From CALCNS01 sp964425745 (lineage in GTDB: Bacteria > Bacillota > JAAYKD01): a stretch of 64,000 nt of DNA. The stretch covers positions 1 to 64,000 of the forward strand of contig CAYRNW010000006.1 in assembly GCA_964425745.1 (NCBI GenBank), written 5' to 3'. Both the position numbers and the translations under genes were made by a program. The first letter of the stretch is position 1. Each line of letters opens with the position of its first letter. This document shows positions 52,655 to 61,938 of the stretch, in pieces. The notes beneath the pieces were generated by a model that saw only the letters and a program-made list of their open reading frames with translations, did not search any database and was not told the origin of the DNA.

Positions 52655-52966
52655 CTACACCTCCCAATCTCGGTCAAGCCGGAGCAGCAAGTTTACCGTA
52701 TTCCACACTTGCTGCCCAGCTTGTACATTGTCTGCAAAGAATCCAGCCGTGCTCCCATCTCTACTTTCATAAAAGTGGCTGGCTAACATAATCACAGCTT
52801 GTTCAGTAGTCGGTGGCATTAGTGCTCCGGCATAGTGCCCCGCTAGCTTGTGCTGATAGCTCTCCGCGTAAGAAACTGCTGCAGAGATATAGCTCTCCAG
52901 TAATGCATCATCCTCAGAGTGTTGCAGTACTAAGTTCGCTTTGACTTTTTCTAACAAGATACTCAC
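52655..52966 (-). CDS. Head-tail connector protein (gp6/gp15-like)
   Basis: A 103-residue helical connector (LLEKVKANLVLQHSEDD, LLESYISAAVSYAESYQH, VIMLASHFYESRDG). It binds below the portal as the first connector ring. GTG at 52966 is chosen because AGGAGG lies eight bases upstream; the in-frame GTG nine bases earlier lies inside that site. Confidence 0.85.
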   Translation of the reverse strand: MSILLEKVKANLVLQHSEDDALLESYISAAVSYAESYQHKLAGHYAGALMPPTTEQAVIMLASHFYESRDGSTAGFFADNVQAGQQVWNTVNLLLRLDRDWEV

Positions 52967-52988
52967 TATTGCCACCTCCTATCTTGTC

Positions 52989-53351
52989 TTAAGGTTGATC
53001 TGCTGCCATGAATCCACTCGTTTTCAGCTTGAGCAACAATGCATTGAAATCTGCTACGAGTGCAGCAATCTCTGTAGCTTCGCTATTGGCTTGGTTGGCC
53101 ATAACGGGAGCTTCCGGAATACTCGGATAGGTTGGCACATACAAAAGGCCTGTTTCGTCGATCTTGACCGGAACAGTATCGGCTTCAGATTTGCTAGCTG
53201 CAAGGATACCACCTAGAACCGTTTCTGTGGCGACTTGAAGAATAGGAGTAGGGAGCCCCGTAACAGAGGCCCCCTCTTTGATTTCCAAGGCACCACCGAT
53301 TACAGTTTTCTCTCCACCTTGTTCGGTATAGTTTTTGGTGTTATAGCTCAT
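52989..53351 (-). CDS. Phage head fibre-like protein
   Basis: A 120-residue protein (VIGGALEIKEGASVTGLPTP, ETVLGGILAASKSEADTVPV) of a group annotated as head fibre protein in many clostridial phages. The N-terminal half has a repeat of the capsid-binding type; the C-terminal helix is coiled. It lies between the capsid and connector genes and probably decorates the capsid. Confidence 0.75.
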   Translation of the reverse strand: MSYNTKNYTEQGGEKTVIGGALEIKEGASVTGLPTPILQVATETVLGGILAASKSEADTVPVKIDETGLLYVPTYPSIPEAPVMANQANSEATEIAALVADFNALLLKLKTSGFMAADQP

Positions 53352-53364
53352 GAGTATTCACCCC

Positions 53365-54573
53365 CTAAGCTTTCTGTTGTAAGATCTTGACCGCTTCCGG
53401 AAGGATCAGCTTACCATCCACCCGTTGCGTGGCAACAAAGCCAACCTGACCGGTGACAGCGAACAATTCATTGAGTCGCTTGAAGACACGTCCCTGGCGG
53501 TCGGCAACCCAGTAATACCCTAGGTCACCGAAGATGATACTTTTAGCTGCTGAGGCGATGGTCGGCAAATAGGCTGAAGTGTAGATGGGTCGATTCAAGA
53601 TGGTATCCGGAGTCCCTGCTTGTAGGGAAGGCTGCCATAAATACTGACCTTGACCGTCTTTCAGCTTGCGAATCGCTTTCACCGTTGAATCGTTCATGAT
53701 GAAAACTGCTTTCTTACGATAGGGTGCTTTCAATGCATAGAACAAGTCGAGGACTTCATCTACGGTAATGGCGGTAGCGCTAGCAGCGGTCACCCCCAGT
53801 TGAGCACCACCGGTGGCTGCCAACAGACCAGTAGGCTTACCGGAACCATCTCCGATAAAGAATGCTTCTTCCTCTTTGTTACCAATACGGCGTCCGAATT
53901 CTTTCGCGATATAGGCTTCTAAGTTGAAGACACTGTCGTTAAGAAGCTCTTCTGAGACTTTGATCATGGTGGCGAGTTTGTAAGCCCCAATGGAAACTTG
54001 GTTAAAGGCATCATCCGTATCAGTGATGGTTCCTTCCTCGTCAATCCAAGCGGCGGTACCTTTAGAAGCCACCACAGGGATTTTGCGATCTCCGGAAGAG
54101 GTCGTGATGACTTTGGCTAGACTGCGGAAGATGTTTTCTTCCGTCAATGCTTCAATCAAGGTCCGTTCGAACTCATCCGGCACTAAGTAACCACCTTCGG
54201 TATCCGTTCCGACTTGCAGTGCATTACGAATGGTCGGATCTAGCCCTTCACCGGCGCGGGTGCGCATGGCATTCCAGAAAGCACTTTTATATTCGTTGGA
54301 TGCACGTCCGGTTTTATTTTCGGCTCCTTGAGTAAAAGGTCGATTGGTCAGGGGAGTATTGAGCGGTTTGGCTAATTCCCGGTCCATGGTTTCCTGCTTT
54401 TCTAATCGCTCGATTTCTTTGCCCAGCGCAACCACTTCGTTTTCCATCTTTTCGTAGGTTGCAACATCTTCGGCAAGCAGCAAGCCATCTGTGCCGCGTT
54501 TCCCTTCCAAAAATGCTTTCGCAGCTTCCCAGGTCTTGGTGCGTTTTTCGCGTAACGTCAAAATTTGATTCAT
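53365..54573 (-). CDS. HK97-family major capsid protein
   Basis: A 402-residue capsid protein. Residues 1-~100 are a coiled-coil scaffold domain (MNQILTLREKRTKTWEAAKA, VALGKEIERLEKQETM) removed by the protease gene next to it. The mature fold begins near NALQVGTDTEGGYLVPDEFE and includes FIGDGSGKPTGLLAA and FIMNDSTVKAIRKLKD. GGAGGG lies upstream of the ATG. Forms the icosahedral shell. Confidence 0.97.
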   Translation of the reverse strand: MNQILTLREKRTKTWEAAKAFLEGKRGTDGLLLAEDVATYEKMENEVVALGKEIERLEKQETMDRELAKPLNTPLTNRPFTQGAENKTGRASNEYKSAFWNAMRTRAGEGLDPTIRNALQVGTDTEGGYLVPDEFERTLIEALTEENIFRSLAKVITTSSGDRKIPVVASKGTAAWIDEEGTITDTDDAFNQVSIGAYKLATMIKVSEELLNDSVFNLEAYIAKEFGRRIGNKEEEAFFIGDGSGKPTGLLAATGGAQLGVTAASATAITVDEVLDLFYALKAPYRKKAVFIMNDSTVKAIRKLKDGQGQYLWQPSLQAGTPDTILNRPIYTSAYLPTIASAAKSIIFGDLGYYWVADRQGRVFKRLNELFAVTGQVGFVATQRVDGKLILPEAVKILQQKA

Positions 54574-54593
54574 GTTTTTGTCCCTCCAAATAT

Positions 54594-55280
54594 TTAGTGT
54601 GGCAATAAAAAAAGCCGCTTCTCAAGCGACTCAGTTGGGATACTATTATGTTTTGGTTTCAGTTTCATATAGAGTGAGTTGGTGACAGCTCTACGACTAA
54701 AGGCATACGTAAAATCTTCAAGGTTGACTCGTTTTTTCTCGTCTTCCATGATCTGATCTGCAAAACCCAATTCAATGGCCTTATTAGCATTTAACCAGGT
54801 TTCAGCATCCATCATATGGGAGAGTTTGGTTCGGGATTGACCGGTCTTGATTTCATAGGCATTGATGATACTTTCTTTGACTTCGGATAACATAGAGATG
54901 GCTTTCTGCATTTCTTCACTGTCCCCAATGGCTACGGTTAAAGGGTTGTGAATCATCATTAAGGCGGTCGGAGCCATTTGCACATTCGTTCCGGCCATGG
55001 CGATAACCGATGCGGCCGAAGCTGCGATGCCATCAATCTTGACGGTGATCTTACCTTTGTAGTCCATGAGCATAGCATAGATCTGACTGGCTGCAATACA
55101 ATCCCCTCCCGGTGAGTTTAACCAGATGGTGATGTCTCCTTCTCCCGAGTGTAACTCGGCTTTGAAAGCGCGTGGAGTGATATCATCATCGAACCAGGAT
55201 TCTTCTGCGATGACTCCATCCAAATATAGGGTTCTTTCTTGAGTATTCTCATTTTTGATCCAGTTCCAGAATTTCTTCAT
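54594..55280 (-). CDS. ClpP-like phage head maturation protease
   Basis: A 228-residue ClpP-type prohead protease: ITIWLNSPGGDCIAASQIY, the serine in GIAASAASVIAMAG, and the histidine in ALMMIHNPLTVAIG; the acidic residue lies in the helical C-terminal part. It trims the capsid scaffold. Overlaps the portal stop by four bases, forming the standard portal-protease-capsid order. Confidence 0.96.
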   Translation of the reverse strand: MKKFWNWIKNENTQERTLYLDGVIAEESWFDDDITPRAFKAELHSGEGDITIWLNSPGGDCIAASQIYAMLMDYKGKITVKIDGIAASAASVIAMAGTNVQMAPTALMMIHNPLTVAIGDSEEMQKAISMLSEVKESIINAYEIKTGQSRTKLSHMMDAETWLNANKAIELGFADQIMEDEKKRVNLEDFTYAFSRRAVTNSLYMKLKPKHNSIPTESLEKRLFLLPH

Positions 55281-56533
55281 TTGTTTTCCTCCGTTTCATT
55301 TGGTTTAGCAAAAGCACCGGCATCTTGTAGCTTGGTCATGGCTCCGTTGATCAGGTATAAATCTCCTCCAAGTTCGGCCGGGATGCGATCGAGGTTTTCT
55401 AATTCACGAATATCATTAGCACTCATCCAGCCATTTTGTCGAGCTGTTGCATATCCACTCATACGACTGACGTAGTCCCCTCGAAGCAGTCCGTCTACGT
55501 TGAATTTAATGAAAATCTTTGACTTTTCACTTTCCGATAATAGAGATCGGCACATGGCTTGTTCCCAGCGAACTACCCAAGGGTCTAGAGTGTATTTCAC
55601 AAACTCCAAGGACTGCTGCTCGATGTTGGAAAAAGAGGACTTCTCCAAATCGGCAAGCATGTGGGGCGGCACTCGGAAGATGCGTGCAATTTCATTGATC
55701 TGGAATTTCCTCGTTTCTAGAAACTGAGCTTGTTCCGGTGAGATACCGATGGGCTGGTATTTCATCCCTTCTTCCAAGACAGCTACCTTGTGGGAATTCC
55801 CGCTTCCCTGATAGACCGTATTCCAACTGTCTTTGACCTTCTGTGGATCTTTGATCACTCCTGGATGCTCCAGTACACCACCCGGTGCTGCACCATTGGC
55901 AAAGAACTTGGCTCCGTATTCTTCTGTAGCAATGGCTAACCCCACTGCATTCTTCGCCATAGCAATGGGGGAGTAGCCAACTAGACCATCAAAGCCTAAC
56001 CCAGGGATGTGCAAAACATCTGAGGGTTGGAGATAGACTTCACTTTGGTTTCTTTTGGACGAAAAGTCCTCTGGGTTTCTGCAATACAAATAGAAAAGTC
56101 GACCGCTTGAATCGCGATCAACTGTCATTTTGTTAGGCATTAATGGGTAGAGAGCAATGACTTCGCCTCTGGCATTTCGGATGATTTGTGCATAGGCATT
56201 ACCCCAGAGTAGAAGATGGCTCATGAGGGTTTCTCGAAAAGCAAAAGAAGTCATTTCTGAGTTAGGCTCATCATGGAGGAGTCGGTAGAGGGAATGCTGC
56301 CAGTATTTTTCTTTTCCGCCGTTATCGGTATAACGATAAACATGTAACGGAAGACCGGCTACGGTTTCTGCAAGGATTCTAACACAGGAATAGACAGCGG
56401 TCATTTGCATGGCGGATTGCTCATTGACGGGTTTTCCAGAGCTGGTATTGCCATAAAAGAAGCTGTATCTGCTACCACCTAGGGCATTTTGAGGTTTATC
56501 TCTTGAACGAAATAGGTCTTGCAAGATTCCCAT
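55277..56533 (-). CDS. HK97-type portal protein
   Basis: A 418-residue portal protein (NEQSAMQMTAVYSCVRILAE, YALYPLMPNKMTV-like wing, PPHMLADLEKSSFSNIEQQS, LDPWVVRWEQAM). Twelve copies form the DNA entry ring. ATG at 56533 has AAGGAG eight bases upstream. The upstream 180 bp is a divergent region shared with the rightward MarR gene, so the portal is cut off from the terminase gene by the MarR-MFS insertion. Confidence 0.96.
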   Translation of the reverse strand: MGILQDLFRSRDKPQNALGGSRYSFFYGNTSSGKPVNEQSAMQMTAVYSCVRILAETVAGLPLHVYRYTDNGGKEKYWQHSLYRLLHDEPNSEMTSFAFRETLMSHLLLWGNAYAQIIRNARGEVIALYPLMPNKMTVDRDSSGRLFYLYCRNPEDFSSKRNQSEVYLQPSDVLHIPGLGFDGLVGYSPIAMAKNAVGLAIATEEYGAKFFANGAAPGGVLEHPGVIKDPQKVKDSWNTVYQGSGNSHKVAVLEEGMKYQPIGISPEQAQFLETRKFQINEIARIFRVPPHMLADLEKSSFSNIEQQSLEFVKYTLDPWVVRWEQAMCRSLLSESEKSKIFIKFNVDGLLRGDYVSRMSGYATARQNGWMSANDIRELENLDRIPAELGGDLYLINGAMTKLQDAGAFAKPNETEENK

Positions 56534-56651
56534 GGGCATCACTCCTTGTTATAACTGAAGAAAAGTAGCGGAGCAAGATCGTTGAACAAACAGTTCAAAT
56601 AAGTGGATAGTTTAGGAGTTTATAAATAGAATTTGTATCTACTATTGCATT

Positions 56652-56704
56652 CCAATATTCGTTGATGTATCATCTACAATAGTTGACACATCAACGAATA
56701 TTGG
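56652..56704 (+). promoter_or_regulatory. 17-bp inverted repeat in the MarR-gene promoter region
   Basis: CCAATATTCGTTGATGT (56652-56668) and its perfect complement ACATCAACGAATATTGG (56688-56704) enclose a 19-bp spacer. TTGCAT (56645) and TATCAT (56668) are candidate promoter boxes, and the ribosome site GGAGGG starts at the end of the right arm. Likely the autoregulatory MarR operator; in RNA it could also sequester the ribosome site. Confidence 0.8.
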
Positions 56705-56714
56705 AGGGAACACT

Positions 56715-57188
56715 TTGGACATTACTCAAAGGAAAATCACAAAGATTGCTCGAGAAGTTAGTAAGTTTACTACACGGACTTTGAGGGCGGAAGGAATTGG
56801 GACTTCTGAATTCGACTTTATCCATGCTGTTCGTAAGAATCCAGGCATTACTCAAGCAGAAATCTGCAAAAAACTCGGAATCGATAAAAGTGCAGTGGCA
56901 CGTCAAACAGCGAGCCTCGAAGCAAAAGGGTATCTCATCAGAAAGATCAATCCGGCCGATGGTCGGAGCCAACTCTTATATGCTACGCTGAAATCCGAAA
57001 GTCTAAAAACATCAAAAGCACATGTTGAAGCTCAATTTTATGAATGGCTGTTAGCTGGATTAGGCCGGAATGAACAAGAGGAATTTGTAAAGTTACTTGA
57101 TATTCTATATCAACGGTGTAAAAGTGAGAGCAAAGCAGATTTTGTGACGATTAGCGCGCTTGTGATGGAGGCGAATCAAAATGAATAA
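56715..57188 (+). CDS. MarR family transcriptional regulator
   Basis: A 157-residue winged-helix MarR regulator: NPGITQAEICKKLGIDKSAV (recognition helix region), ARQTASLEAKGYLIRKINP and DGRSQLLYATLK (wing). TTG start at 56715 with GGAGGG six bases upstream. It precedes and overlaps an MFS transporter gene by eight bases, the usual repressor-efflux pair. It runs opposite to the phage late genes, so it is prophage cargo with its own promoter. Confidence 0.95.
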   Translation: MDITQRKITKIAREVSKFTTRTLRAEGIGTSEFDFIHAVRKNPGITQAEICKKLGIDKSAVARQTASLEAKGYLIRKINPADGRSQLLYATLKSESLKTSKAHVEAQFYEWLLAGLGRNEQEEFVKLLDILYQRCKSESKADFVTISALVMEANQNE

Positions 57189-58428
57189 TACCAAGAATAG
57201 GCCAAGGCTTTCACAAGCGATGATGTTTATTATCTTGTTTGGTATCGTTAGTCTTTTTTCTGATATGACACATGAAGGTGCTTCAAGCATTCGGGGTTCC
57301 TATCTATCACTACTAGGGGCTTCCGCTGGAACCATCGGCTTCATTTCAGGGCTTGGTGAGCTGATAGGGTATTCTATGCGATATGTTTTCGGTAGAATCA
57401 CCGATAAGACAAAGAAATACTGGCCTATGACGATTGCGGGCTACTTATTAGATATCCTCGCTGTTCCGGCACTTGCACTTGTAGGTGAAAACGGATGGGT
57501 AATGGCAGCGATGCTTCTTGTAATTCAGCGAATGGGAAAAGCAATTAAAAAGCCGGCAAAAGATACCATCATGTCCTTTGCTGCTTCACAAGAAGGCGTA
57601 GGGAAAAGCTTCGGAATACAAGAAATGCTGGACCAAATTGGTGCTTTCCTCGGACCGGTTCTACTCTACATTGTAATGTTATTCAAAACCGAAGGAACCA
57701 CCTTTCAGATTTACTCTACTTGCTTTGCCTTCCTAGCAATTCCAGGAGCTATAACGATTATTCTTTTGTTTGTCACGAAACACAAATTCCCTAATCCGGA
57801 ACATTTTGAGCCTGAGCCAAAAGAATACATTCCATTCAAATTGAAGAAAGAATTTGTTCTCTATATTTCGGGGATAAGCTTGTTTGCTTTTGGTTTCATA
57901 GATTATTCTCTTATAATTATGCATATTGCCAGAACATTTACTGGAATTGCTTCCGGATTGGCCGAAACATCTTCAATCGTTAATAGTGGTACTCTTCCGC
58001 TTCTCTATGCAGGGGCCATGCTTATCGATGCCGTGTCGGCACTCTACTTTGGCTATATGTATGACAGAAAAGGGGTCAAAGCACTTGTGCTTTCTACACT
58101 CATATCTGCACCATTTGCCTTTTTCATTTTTTCTTCTAATTCATTACCGATGGTTCTTTTTGGAATCGGCTTATGGGGCATTGGGATGGGGGCCCAGGAA
58201 TCAATTTTGAAAGCAGCTGTTTCGACAATGGTTCCTAAAATGAGCCGAGCTACGGGATATGGAATTTTTGAATTCGCATTCGGTATCTTTTGGTTCCTTG
58301 GAAGTTGGCTCCTTGGTGTATTATATGATTTTAGCTTGACTACGATGATCATTGTTTCCGTTGGTACGCAATTAGCCGCAATTCCTCTATATTTCTATTC
58401 AAACAAACTACACAATGCACATGGATAG
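57181..58428 (+). CDS. MFS transporter (prophage cargo)
   Basis: A 415-residue major facilitator with about 12 transmembrane helices; loop 2-3 shows GELIGYSMRYVFGRITDKTK and the loop 8-9 region FGYMYDRKGVKAL. Coupled to the MarR gene, it is probably a drug or toxin exporter induced by a MarR ligand; the substrate is unknown. No obvious terminator follows; 100 bp later the leftward terminase stop is reached, so the two convergent transcripts may interfere. Confidence 0.93.
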   Translation: MNNTKNRPRLSQAMMFIILFGIVSLFSDMTHEGASSIRGSYLSLLGASAGTIGFISGLGELIGYSMRYVFGRITDKTKKYWPMTIAGYLLDILAVPALALVGENGWVMAAMLLVIQRMGKAIKKPAKDTIMSFAASQEGVGKSFGIQEMLDQIGAFLGPVLLYIVMLFKTEGTTFQIYSTCFAFLAIPGAITIILLFVTKHKFPNPEHFEPEPKEYIPFKLKKEFVLYISGISLFAFGFIDYSLIIMHIARTFTGIASGLAETSSIVNSGTLPLLYAGAMLIDAVSALYFGYMYDRKGVKALVLSTLISAPFAFFIFSSNSLPMVLFGIGLWGIGMGAQESILKAAVSTMVPKMSRATGYGIFEFAFGIFWFLGSWLLGVLYDFSLTTMIIVSVGTQLAAIPLYFYSNKLHNAHG

Positions 58429-58529
58429 AGTTGGTTTGCAATCGAAATGTCGATGGCTTTTGGTTTTAAGAAGTGTGATGGATTGCGCAAAATATCATAT
58501 GCCCTAGGTAGCTGTTGCCGCTCCGATTA

Positions 58530-60140
58530 CTAAAGTAGCAATAATCCCCTTGTGTCATATACACTTCTATATAGGGAATTATCACACCGTATCGCTCTAT
58601 CCAAAGCCATAATGGTAGCTACAGCTCCATCGATCTTCTCAGAAGATTTCTCCTTATCCGCTTTTATGTTGCCTGCGGGATCTGTTCGAACGAAGATGTT
58701 ATCCATCATCCAACGTAGAATCGGGTGACCACCATGCGCAATCTTCTGCTCATATGTCAGCTTCATTAGCTCCTTTGTGGGGGGAGACATATCTTTAAAA
58801 CCTTGACCGAACGGAACTACCGTGAAGCCAAGGTTTTCTAAGTTTTGGGTCATCTGCACCGCTCCCCAACGGTCGAAAGCAATCTCCCGAATGTTATACT
58901 TTGTCCCTAACTCTTCAATAAAGGCTTCTATAAAGCCGTAGTGAACAACATTTCCTTCGGTGGTCAAAAGATAGCCTTGCTTCTTCCAAACATCATAGTT
59001 CACATGATCCCGCTTAACACGTAGATCAATGTTATCTTCCGGCATCCAAAAGTATGGCAAGATATGATATTTATCCCCCTCATCTATGGGAGGAAACACC
59101 AAAACAAATGCGGTGATATCTGTGCTACTTGAGAGGTCCAATCCTCCATAGCAAACCCTGCCTTGCAATGCATCTGAATCGACGGTAAATGCACAAGCAT
59201 CCCATTTCTCCATAGGCATCCAACGCACTGCTTGCTTAACCCATTGATTCAATCTCAGCTGTCTGAAACTATTCTCCTCAGCTGGGTTCTGCCTGGCCGA
59301 TTCAAATGCTGCTTTCACCTTGTCGATTGTCACTGTAATCCCAAGAGAAGGGTTTGCTTTCTTCCATACCTTCTGGTCGGTCCAATCATCCTCCATGGCA
59401 GCGCCATAGATTACCGGATAGAAGGTAGGGTCACTCTTTCTACCATTGATAATGTCCACTGCCTTTTGGTGAACTTCCCAACAAATGCTGTTTTGGTTAT
59501 CTCCCGCGGTAGTAATCAAAAAATACAAAGGTTGCATTCGTGCATCCCCGGAACCTTTGGTCATCACATCAAAGAGCTTTCGATTAGGTTGAGTATGAAG
59601 TTCGTCAAAAACTACACCATGTGTATTGAAACCATGCTTGTTACTGACATCGGCTGATAGCACCTGATAGATACTCCCTGTTGGCTGATAGATCAATCGC
59701 TTCATAGAGTCGAGAATTTTCACTCGTTTAGAAAGAGCAGGAGACATGCGTACCATGTCTGCAGCCACGTTGAACACGATGGAAGCTTGGTTGCGGTCCG
59801 CTGCACATCCATAGACCTCGGCCCGTTCTTCGTTGTCCCCACAGGTGAGCAGCAAAGCTACTGCTGCGGCTAGCTCAGACTTACCCATTTTTTTTGGAAT
59901 TTCCACATAGGCTGTATTGAATTGACGGTAACCATTCGGCTTTAAGGTTCCAAACACATCTCGAATGATCTGCTCCTGCCAATCGATCAGCTCAAATGGC
60001 TTTCCGGCCCAGGTTCCCTTGGTGTGCGACAATGCTTGAACAAAGGAGACAGCATAATCTGCAGCAGACTTATTATAGACTGAGTCCGCTGCTTTAAAGC
60101 GGGTCGGCTTATATCTTTTCAGCTTACGTATTGCCGTCAA
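58530..60140 (-). CDS. terL: Phage terminase large subunit
   Basis: A 536-residue large terminase: Walker A PKKMGKSE (near residue 83-90), Walker B GVVFDELH, ATPase coupling LITTAGDN and the nuclease acidic motif GLDLSSSTD, with FDRWGAVQM and EKIDGAVATIMALDRA at the C-terminus. It packages DNA into the prohead. The start is unusual: the only in-frame candidate is TTG at 60140 immediately abutting AAAGGAG; ATA nine bases later is better spaced but very rare. The normal 5' context may have been lost when the cargo genes at 60.2-61.7 kb inserted. Confidence 0.95.
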   Translation of the reverse strand: MTAIRKLKRYKPTRFKAADSVYNKSAADYAVSFVQALSHTKGTWAGKPFELIDWQEQIIRDVFGTLKPNGYRQFNTAYVEIPKKMGKSELAAAVALLLTCGDNEERAEVYGCAADRNQASIVFNVAADMVRMSPALSKRVKILDSMKRLIYQPTGSIYQVLSADVSNKHGFNTHGVVFDELHTQPNRKLFDVMTKGSGDARMQPLYFLITTAGDNQNSICWEVHQKAVDIINGRKSDPTFYPVIYGAAMEDDWTDQKVWKKANPSLGITVTIDKVKAAFESARQNPAEENSFRQLRLNQWVKQAVRWMPMEKWDACAFTVDSDALQGRVCYGGLDLSSSTDITAFVLVFPPIDEGDKYHILPYFWMPEDNIDLRVKRDHVNYDVWKKQGYLLTTEGNVVHYGFIEAFIEELGTKYNIREIAFDRWGAVQMTQNLENLGFTVVPFGQGFKDMSPPTKELMKLTYEQKIAHGGHPILRWMMDNIFVRTDPAGNIKADKEKSSEKIDGAVATIMALDRAIRCDNSLYRSVYDTRGLLLL

Positions 60141-60268
60141 CTCCTTTCAAGCCGAGAGAACCAATCATATTAATGTGAAATTCAGAGTTTATGTTGTTTT
60201 ATTTTCTCATGACTCAAGCAGGAAATATTTTACATCTATCGAAATAAACTTAAAAAAGGAGGTGTATT

Positions 60269-61120
60269 ATGCAGATTGCAACATTTGTCGGACATGATAG
60301 TCTTACTTCACAAGTTGAAGTTTTGACAGATTCAATAATTCGAAGTGGATTGAATTGTACTTTAACTGTCTTAACACCAAAAGATTGCAGCTTTGAAATT
60401 GAAATTCCATCCGTTATAATTGAAAAAATACCAATCCTCGTTGAGCATCGATTATTTCCATTTTATGATAAATTACAAGCTGCAGCATTTTTTGAACGAA
60501 CAAGAAAGGCTCCCTTTCTTTGGGTTGACATCGATAGCCTTTTTCTTGAACAAGTCGATTTCACACAAAAAGATATCGGGTTAAGGGTCAATCCGGTGGA
60601 TCATCGTAATGTTGGAGTACCTGTTGGATATGAGCTCACCCCGATGTGGTATAGGCTTATGGAGTTAACCGATTTATGCGAAGAGAATTATAAACGTTAT
60701 ACGGTCTACACATCAGTTTCGGAAGAAAAGATCTATGCATATTTCAATATGGGTATGGTATATGTGAATACCGAAAGGAAACTATTTCAAAAAGCTACTG
60801 ATTACATGACCAAGGTGTTGAATGATGTAGAGATTCAAAAACACCTGAGCCAAGCCTATGTAAACCGCATATTTTTGCATCAAATGATATTTAGCATTTG
60901 TGTGTGTCAGATCTTTACAGAGCAAGAACGTTCTATATTACCACAAGGATGCAACTTGCCTTTGCATCTTTTAGCGGGACATGTTGAAGAAAAAAAGCTG
61001 ATGCATGCAAAGAGTATTCGCTATGATAATTTTTTTGCTAAAAATAAAGTACCTGAGTTTATGAAAGAATGGTTGGGAGAAGAACGGCCCGACTTAGCTT
61101 TGAGGTGGTTTTATGAATAA
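60269..61120 (+). CDS. Glycosyltransferase-like protein (prophage cargo)
   Basis: A 283-residue protein. The start QIATFVGHDSLTSQVEVL and APFLWVDIDSLFLE (D-x-D at ~100) suggest a GT-A-type nucleotide-sugar transferase; YFNMGMVYVNTE and RIFLHQMIFSICV resemble the acceptor side of such enzymes. The family is not identified with confidence. AAGGAGGTG lies six to seven bases upstream. Paired with a flavin-reductase-like gene by an eight-base overlap and running against the phage genes, it is an inserted cargo unit, perhaps altering the host surface or a metabolite. Confidence 0.6.
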   Translation: MQIATFVGHDSLTSQVEVLTDSIIRSGLNCTLTVLTPKDCSFEIEIPSVIIEKIPILVEHRLFPFYDKLQAAAFFERTRKAPFLWVDIDSLFLEQVDFTQKDIGLRVNPVDHRNVGVPVGYELTPMWYRLMELTDLCEENYKRYTVYTSVSEEKIYAYFNMGMVYVNTERKLFQKATDYMTKVLNDVEIQKHLSQAYVNRIFLHQMIFSICVCQIFTEQERSILPQGCNLPLHLLAGHVEEKKLMHAKSIRYDNFFAKNKVPEFMKEWLGEERPDLALRWFYE

Positions 61121-61655
61121 TACTCGTCCGCTCATTCACCCGGTTCCCATTGTTGTTGTTGGAGTTCTAGATGGTATAGAAGGTTCAAGGGTTAATTTTA
61201 CAACGATTGGTGATATAGCAATTGCTGGTTTAAATCCTCCATTACTAATGTTAAGTTTGCACGAAAGACATTTATCTAGGCAAATAATCGATGATAAGAA
61301 AAAGCTTACAGTACATATTCCAGAAGTTAAATGGTTAGATCAAATTGATTACTGCGGAGTTCATTCGGGGCATGATATGGATAAATCGAGTGTATTCCCC
61401 TTTCGGGTGTACCGAGGTTTTGTTGTCATTGACGATTTCCCTATCAACTTGCTTTGCAGGGTGAGAGAGAGAATTCAAGTTGACAAACGAGTAATATTTG
61501 TTGTGGAAGTGGATGAGATGCTGTTGAGATCAGATGTCACTATAGAAAATCTTGGTTCGTTAAACACGATACTTTATGGATTAAACAATCGGTATTATTC
61601 TAGCGGAAAAGAAATAGGGGAAGGCTACTATACAGCAAAAAAAGGAAGCAAATAG
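61113..61655 (+). CDS. Flavin reductase-like FMN-binding protein (prophage cargo)
   Basis: A 180-residue protein: PVPIVVVGVLDGIEGSRVNF, TTIGDIAIAGLNPPLLMLSL and the RQIIDDKKKLTVHIPE region form the split-barrel FMN-binding fold. Flavoredoxin/flavin-reductase-like enzymes shuttle electrons or reduce FMN. Overlaps the glycosyltransferase-like gene, so both are expressed together; a strong terminator follows within 60 bp. Confidence 0.85.
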   Translation: MNNTRPLIHPVPIVVVGVLDGIEGSRVNFTTIGDIAIAGLNPPLLMLSLHERHLSRQIIDDKKKLTVHIPEVKWLDQIDYCGVHSGHDMDKSSVFPFRVYRGFVVIDDFPINLLCRVRERIQVDKRVIFVVEVDEMLLRSDVTIENLGSLNTILYGLNNRYYSSGKEIGEGYYTAKKGSK

Positions 61656-61706
61656 ACCCTGCTTATCTAGACTTTTAGGAGCCCAGTAACAGCATATAAT
61701 TTTTTA

Positions 61707-61738
61707 AACGGACTGCACCACCTTGGTTGCAGTCCGTT
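61707..61738 (+). terminator. Rho-independent terminator of the cargo pair
   Basis: AACGGACTGCA and TGCAGTCCGTT make an 11-bp perfect stem with a 10-base loop, followed on the plus strand by a long T-run. The minus strand lacks a proper T-run, so leftward phage transcription should mostly pass. Confidence 0.93.
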
Positions 61739-61755
61739 TTTTTGATGTTAAGCAT

Positions 61756-61938
61756 TCATAGCTTCTTACTACCAACGAGAATAAATCGAACATAAGCATT
61801 GGGGTCATGATCGAGGTAGTTTAGTAGCTCATAAAATCCTTTGCGAAGTGCAATCTCCCGAACTCTTGTTAAGTCGAACATGTTGGTTTCACCTGTGTCG
61901 CGAATAGCTAAGATTTGCTCCTTCACTTTATTTTCCAT
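61756..61938 (-). CDS. DUF5049 phage protein
   Basis: A 60-residue protein (EQILAIRDTGETNMFDL, TRVREIALRKGFYELLNYL) typical of DUF5049, a small gene normally just upstream of the large terminase in clostridial phages. Here 1.6 kb of opposite-strand cargo separates the two. GGAG lies before the ATG. Confidence 0.85.
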   Translation of the reverse strand: MENKVKEQILAIRDTGETNMFDLTRVREIALRKGFYELLNYLDHDPNAYVRFILVGSKKL

